Source: an uncultured Blautia sp.
GTDB taxonomy: Bacteria; Bacillota; Clostridia; Lachnospirales; Lachnospiraceae
Assembly (NCBI RefSeq): GCF_934424005.1
Contig: NZ_CAKRXI010000007.1
Span: 1-64,000, forward strand
Direction: 5' to 3'
DNA length: 64,000 nt
The number at the start of each line of letters is the position of its first letter. The stretch's first letter is position 1. The notes under the pieces are model-generated. The model was not told the DNA's origin. It made no database searches and was given only the letters and a program-made list of their open reading frames with translations. Made by a program: the position numbers and the translations under genes. Shown in pieces: positions 60,076 through 64,000 of this stretch.

Positions 60076-61464
60076 TTATTCTTTCACCAGCAATGCCACT
60101 GCTTCTGTCCACACGGTCTCGCAGAACTGATCCACGCAACAGGCTTTTTCAAGTCGATATCCAGCCTGAAGAAATGCCTCCAGATCACGTGCAAGACTGG
60201 TTGCTTTACAGGAGACATACACAATACGATTTACCCCATAAGATAGGATCTTCGGCAGTGCTTTTGGATGGATTCCATCGCGCGGTGGGTCCAGGACGAT
60301 CACATCCGGCTTTTCAGTCAGATCGTCCAGTACTTTGAGGACATCACCGGCAATGAATTTACAGTTATCCAGTCCGTTCAGCTTCGCATTCTCTCTTGCT
60401 GCTGCAACTGCATCTTCCACGATTTCCACACCAATCACTTCTTTTGCCACCGGAGCAAGCAGCTGCGCGATCGTTCCGGTTCCACTGTAAAGGTCAAATA
60501 CTTCCATCCCACTGGTGTTCTGAATATAGTCACGCACAATATTGTACAGCACTTCCGCAGCCAGTGAATTCGGCTGGAAGAAAGAAAATGTGCTGATACG
60601 GAATTTCAATCCGAGCAGTGTCTCATAGAAATAGTCCTGTCCATAAAGTATCCTTGTCTCATCGCTCTGAACTACATCTGAAAGTGAATCATTGAGAATA
60701 TGCATGATTCCAACAATCTTGCCCTCCAGCGGAAGAGCCAGAAGCTGATCTTTCAGCGGTTCCAGATCATACTCTTCCTGCGTGGTCGTTACCAGATGAA
60801 CCAGAATTTCACCGGAAGTCACGCCTCGTCTCAGCATCAGATGGCGCAGATAACCGGTATGCTGCAGTTTTCTGTAATAAGCAGCACCTTTTTCTCTGAA
60901 AAATTCTCTTACACAGGTCAGGATATCAGTCATATCCTTATGCACCAGCTTACAGTCATCTGTATTCAGGATATCATAAGTACTTCCCTTCTTATGAAGG
61001 CCAAGGGAAAGCGGTCCGTCTTTGACTTCATCTCCAAAAGAAAATTCCATCTTATTGCGGTATCCGAATTCAATCGGACTTCCGTGGATTCCTTCCCATT
61101 CAAAATCAGCTTTTCCATTCTCGTCAACCTGGCCGCCCTGGATCAGTGCAGCTTCCAGAAGCTCCCGAATCTGTGTTTCCTTCATATGAAGCTGATTTTC
61201 ATAAGACATTGTCTGATACATGCAGCCGCCACATGCCGGGAAATTGCTGCATATCGGTTCTCTTGTCTCCAGTGGTGATTTTTCCAGCACCTCCAGGATA
61301 CGTCCCTGTGCCCTTCCGGAACGTTTCTTCTGAATCATAAAACGAACCTTCTGTCCCGGGATTCCATTCTTGATCAGGACTTTCTGATCCTCCACAAAAA
61401 CATATCCCTTGTTCGGAAAGTCTACCTTCTCTATTACACCTTCGTAAATTTCACCTTTTTTCAT
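60076..61464 (-). CDS. rlmD: 23S rRNA uracil-5 methyltransferase (RlmD/RlmCD-like)
   Basis: A 462-residue SAM-dependent RNA m5U methyltransferase. N-terminal TRAM domain (GEIYEGVIEKVDFPNKGYVF), an Fe-S motif CSNFPACGGCMYQ, then the catalytic domain with FFQPNSLAAEVLY, DLYSGTGTIAQLL, DPPRDGIHPK and the nucleophile in RIVYVSCKATSLARDL. Gram-positive RlmCD modifies two 23S positions. ATG 61464 follows GAGGA. It has its own terminator. Confidence 0.9.
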   Translation of the reverse strand: MKKGEIYEGVIEKVDFPNKGYVFVEDQKVLIKNGIPGQKVRFMIQKKRSGRAQGRILEVLEKSPLETREPICSNFPACGGCMYQTMSYENQLHMKETQIRELLEAALIQGGQVDENGKADFEWEGIHGSPIEFGYRNKMEFSFGDEVKDGPLSLGLHKKGSTYDILNTDDCKLVHKDMTDILTCVREFFREKGAAYYRKLQHTGYLRHLMLRRGVTSGEILVHLVTTTQEEYDLEPLKDQLLALPLEGKIVGIMHILNDSLSDVVQSDETRILYGQDYFYETLLGLKFRISTFSFFQPNSLAAEVLYNIVRDYIQNTSGMEVFDLYSGTGTIAQLLAPVAKEVIGVEIVEDAVAAARENAKLNGLDNCKFIAGDVLKVLDDLTEKPDVIVLDPPRDGIHPKALPKILSYGVNRIVYVSCKATSLARDLEAFLQAGYRLEKACCVDQFCETVWTEAVALLVKE

Positions 61465-61551
61465 GCTTTCTATTCCTCATTTATCTGATATTTAAAACTC
61501 TTGCATCCAGCTGTCTCTTCGTAACCCTCACTCTTTTGTCTTTGACAGAGC

Positions 61552-61592
61552 AGTAAAACAGCCCCGGTTATCTGCCGGAGCTGTTTGAACTT
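61552..61592 (-). terminator. Probable terminator of the small membrane protein gene
   Basis: AACAGCTCCGG and CCGGGGCTGTT pair on the minus strand with a short TTTTA end. Confidence 0.55.
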
Positions 61593-61637
61593 CATGCTAC
61601 GCTTACTCTGTTGCCATTCTCTCTGCAAGCAGTCATC

Positions 61638-61880
61638 TTACTCTTCTTCATCCTCGAAGTAATCATCAAAATCATCATCGAAATCTTCTTCAAAATCTTC
61701 CAGATAATCCGGAGCAAAGAAACGATATACTGCAAATGCGATTCCTGCAACTGCTGCAACTGCGCCGATGATAGCCAGTACCCAGAGGACTGTATTTTTT
61801 TCTTTTTCGTCTTCTTTTTTCTTTAAAGCAGCAAGTAAATCCTCAATTTTCTCGTTCAGGTTTAAATTATTCAGATTCAT
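61638..61880 (-). CDS. Small membrane protein with acidic C-terminal tail
   Basis: An 80-residue protein: a short charged helix (KIEDLLAALKKKEDEKEK), one transmembrane segment (residues about 30-52, VLWVLAIIGAVAAVAGIAFAV), and an intensely acidic tail (DYLEDFEEDFDDDFDDYFED). The tail should face the outside if the basic side stays in. No function known; it is reminiscent of small DUF4366-like proteins. The start is ATG 61880, behind GGAAGGT; the ATG at 61904 has no ribosome site. Confidence 0.75.
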   Translation of the reverse strand: MNLNNLNLNEKIEDLLAALKKKEDEKEKNTVLWVLAIIGAVAAVAGIAFAVYRFFAPDYLEDFEEDFDDDFDDYFEDEEE

Positions 61881-61980
61881 GACGGGCACCTTCCTCTCAC
61901 TCATTTATAGGTCATAGTATACCACTAATCCATCCGTTTTACCATATTTTCTCGCAAATTTTCGATTATGTTTCTGCACC

Positions 61981-62862
61981 TTATCCATCCAGGACTTCTG
62001 ATACACCAATCCGCTCCCCAAGTTTTACTCTTGTCTCAATTCCCTTTTCGGAATTCATAAAGATGTCCGGATCAGGCAGTACCCGTTCCTTCTGTGTCAT
62101 CAGTATAACCGTCGAACCACCAAATGCGAAATTTCCCTTTTCTTTGCCACGTTTCACACGGCCACGAAGTGGTACATTCTCAATCCTGCCGACCATCAAC
62201 GCTCCGACTTCCATCATCAGAACTGTTCCAAAATTCACAGTCTTCAACAACGCATATTCTCTTGTATTTTCTTTGTAGATTGGATACACATCATTGGCGA
62301 CCGGATTGACTGTATGCAGTTCACCCGGAATATGCACCCTCCTGGATTCAAATCCATCATCTATATAGATATATCTGTGATAATCGTCCACGCATAAACG
62401 GAACACCCAAAGCAGTCCGCCTTCGTATCGTTTCGCCAGAACCGGATTCTTCAGAAGTTCCGCAACTGTATAGGATGTATGTTTGATTTTTACATGACAG
62501 TTCTCACTGATCGGATAAACACTCACCCTGCTGTCACAAGGACTGACAAAAGCTTCCGGTACCATATCGATTTCTCTGGCACCCTCTCGAATCTGTCTGG
62601 TAAAAAAATCATTGTACGACCAATACTTTTTCGGTTCATAATCTCTCATATCAATTCCTGCATGTCTGATAAATGCCGGAACCGCCAGTGCAGATACTCT
62701 GGAGTCCAGAATTCTGCCCCCAATCTCTGAAAGTACAGGATTTACAAGCGGTTTAATTAAAGCCCTGCCAATTGCAGAGCCATACATTTTTTCCAGGAAT
62801 CTGTCCTGAAACGAATCATTTTCAGTTACATGACCTTTTCGGTCTGCCGTATATGTTGTCAT
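61981..62862 (-). CDS. psd: Phosphatidylserine decarboxylase proenzyme
   Basis: A 293-residue membrane-associated enzyme that makes phosphatidylethanolamine from phosphatidylserine. Autocleavage should occur in NFAFGGSTVILM, giving the pyruvoyl-bearing alpha chain; other conserved parts are YWSYNDFFTRQI, SPCDSRV and the DDYHRYIYIDDG histidine segment. The start is ATG 62862, which overlaps the pss stop (ATGA) and follows AAAGGAG; the longer frame would overlap pss further. Confidence 0.92.
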   Translation of the reverse strand: MTTYTADRKGHVTENDSFQDRFLEKMYGSAIGRALIKPLVNPVLSEIGGRILDSRVSALAVPAFIRHAGIDMRDYEPKKYWSYNDFFTRQIREGAREIDMVPEAFVSPCDSRVSVYPISENCHVKIKHTSYTVAELLKNPVLAKRYEGGLLWVFRLCVDDYHRYIYIDDGFESRRVHIPGELHTVNPVANDVYPIYKENTREYALLKTVNFGTVLMMEVGALMVGRIENVPLRGRVKRGKEKGNFAFGGSTVILMTQKERVLPDPDIFMNSEKGIETRVKLGERIGVSEVLDG

Positions 62863-63536
62863 GCTGCCGCTCCTTTCAACTTCCTGATCGTATGATAATG
62901 AGCCCACCATCCTTCTTTGTAAAAAAGAATAAACAGTACTGCCACTGCCACAACTGCAACCAATACCACCAGTTCCTGATTGGTCGGCTTGCGGAAACGG
63001 AAATTAAAAATAAACAAGAATCCTACGATCAGCATCGCTGCATGAAGCACTCCCACAAAATAACGAAATCCCGGAAAAAATACCGATGCCACAAACAGAA
63101 GTGGCATGATCACAGCCATAGATGTGATTGGAAGTCCCTGATAGTACTTGCGGTTCTCAGATGTCTCGCTCTGGCGTTTTGCCTCCATCACATTAAAATA
63201 TGCAAGACGGATCACTCCTGCCAGCCCGTAAAATGCAAGGATCGCAATGCTGTATGCTTTACACATTCCAAGTTTGTAGCCCAGAATGATCGGAAAAATC
63301 CCAAAACAGACAATGTCACAGAGAGAATCGATCTGAATACCAAAGGATTTCTCATCATCGGTTCTGTTCTTCTTTGTCCGGGCTATCTTTCCATCAAACA
63401 TATCACACAGTCCGGAAAAAGCCAGACAGGATACTGCCAGCGTAAGCCTCCCGTCAATCGCACAAAACATGCCCAGGATGGATGAAACAAGACTGATATA
63501 TGTAACAACTACTGTATAATCATAAAATCCTATCAT
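62859..63536 (-). CDS. pssA: CDP-diacylglycerol-serine O-phosphatidyltransferase
   Basis: A 225-residue integral membrane enzyme with about seven helices that forms phosphatidylserine. The CDP-alcohol phosphotransferase signature (DGKIAR … GIQIDSLCD) lies at residues about 49-75. It overlaps psd by four bases and the upstream flippase-like gene by four bases, so the three are translationally coupled. Phosphatidylserine is passed directly to Psd. Confidence 0.92.
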   Translation of the reverse strand: MIGFYDYTVVVTYISLVSSILGMFCAIDGRLTLAVSCLAFSGLCDMFDGKIARTKKNRTDDEKSFGIQIDSLCDIVCFGIFPIILGYKLGMCKAYSIAILAFYGLAGVIRLAYFNVMEAKRQSETSENRKYYQGLPITSMAVIMPLLFVASVFFPGFRYFVGVLHAAMLIVGFLFIFNFRFRKPTNQELVVLVAVVAVAVLFILFYKEGWWAHYHTIRKLKGAAA

Positions 63537-64000
63537 TCGTAACTCTCCTTATTTTCTTTGCCATGCTCCTGTCCGATCGTAAGCTGTGCCACAATCGTAA
63601 AAAGTGCACTGATCAAAAGCTCCCCATAATAACCAAGGCCTCTGCTGAGAACCATCCCCGGCAGAAGTAATGTGCCAAATACCGGAGTAAATATTGTCAG
63701 GAACAGTGTCTCACTGATTCCCATACCTCCCGGAAGCGGAAGCATATCTACAGAAACCGAGATCACTGCCTGAAGAAACAGCACCGTCCAGAATCCTGTT
63801 CCTGACAGTGAAAACGCTTTATATACAAACCATGTTACTGCAAACATTGCCATTCTCTGTACAAATGTGATCGCAATGATATTCACGATCACTCTCGGAT
63901 GTGTCTTCAGATAAGCAGCTGTATCTCTGTAAGTATCCATGGAATCTTCCAGTTTTTTCAGCCTTCCTTCTTTGTGACGCAGAATATGGAATTTCTCAAG
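63533..64000 (-). CDS. Flippase-like integral membrane protein (lysylphosphatidylglycerol synthase transmembrane family), 3' part
   Basis: The last 155 codons of a gene that begins beyond base 64000; the frame is open to the edge. The LPLPGGMGISE motif and surrounding helices match the YbhN/AglD2/MprF-transmembrane superfamily, which moves or modifies lipids. It overlaps pssA by four bases (ATGA), so it is tied to phospholipid synthesis. Whether an enzymatic domain is present cannot be seen. Confidence 0.8.
   Translation of the reverse strand, partial: LEKFHILRHKEGRLKKLEDSMDTYRDTAAYLKTHPRVIVNIIAITFVQRMAMFAVTWFVYKAFSLSGTGFWTVLFLQAVISVSVDMLPLPGGMGISETLFLTIFTPVFGTLLLPGMVLSRGLGYYGELLISALFTIVAQLTIGQEHGKENKESYE

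Noticed and set aside
1..64000. CRISPR array, tRNA or rRNA genes
   Set aside because: No regularly spaced direct repeats and no cloverleaf or ribosomal RNA sequence noticed on either strand.

Overview
This window looks like chromosome from a gut Firmicute of the family Lachnospiraceae, most likely Blautia or a close relative. The clues are strong AGGAGG ribosome binding sites, moderate GC, meso-diaminopimelate dehydrogenase, a glycyl-radical propanediol locus of the fucose/rhamnose type, B12 riboswitches, and choline-binding-type repeat and NlpC/P60 wall proteins. The genus is an inference. Nearly all genes lie on the minus strand. I saw no rRNA, tRNA, CRISPR array or insertion sequence.

Region 1 (1-21.6 kb) is a fucose to propanediol bacterial microcompartment (BMC) locus. 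It holds L-fucose isomerase (cut by the left edge), an AraC regulator, a B12-independent glycyl-radical propanediol dehydratase with its activase, fuculose-phosphate aldolase, CoA-acylating aldehyde dehydrogenase, Zn alcohol dehydrogenase, four hexameric shell proteins, PduL, a EutN-type vertex protein, PduS, PduT and a DeoR regulator. A PduQ-like alcohol dehydrogenase and a complete B12-dependent diol dehydratase set (PduCDE, reactivase PduGH, adenosyltransferase PduO) follow on the same strand. The organism can thus make propionaldehyde from 1,2-propanediol with or without B12, apparently inside one compartment. Propionaldehyde is then split to propanol and propionyl-CoA, and PduL makes propionyl-phosphate.

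Region 2 (21.8-37 kb) carries a PHP phosphoesterase, two long palindromic repeats, a cysteine-rich small-domain protein and an unknown protein. It then has a cobalamin riboswitch that heads a self-contained short transcript with only two tiny coupled ORFs before a terminator. NudC, a tandem pair of LacI-type-sensor/GGDEF proteins, and a six-gene Dpp/Nik-type ABC transporter operon follow. A second cobalamin riboswitch with its own terminator controls that operon. B12 status is therefore read at two places 15 kb from a locus that holds both B12-dependent and B12-independent versions of the same enzyme.

Region 3 (37-50.6 kb) is mainly housekeeping and cell surface: a polar amino-acid ABC transporter with an attenuator-like leader, two secreted wall hydrolases with WalR-like boxes in their leaders, Ddh, an uncharacterised operon (RlmI-type methyltransferase, zinc-ribbon membrane protein, DUF5685 protein, J-domain protein with a cysteine-rich tail), a secreted DUF1002 protein, and an XdhC-like protein with permuted domain order.

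Region 4 (50.7-56.3 kb) looks like an omega-amino-acid module: class III aminotransferase, cytidylate-kinase-like protein, APC permease, Fe alcohol dehydrogenase and an XRE-cupin regulator. Region 5 (56.4-64 kb) has a HAD hydrolase, a metal efflux operon (HMA chaperone, P1B ATPase, ArsR repressor with a visible operator), an RlmD-type methyltransferase and phosphatidylethanolamine synthesis genes (psd, pss) next to a flippase-like membrane protein cut by the right edge.
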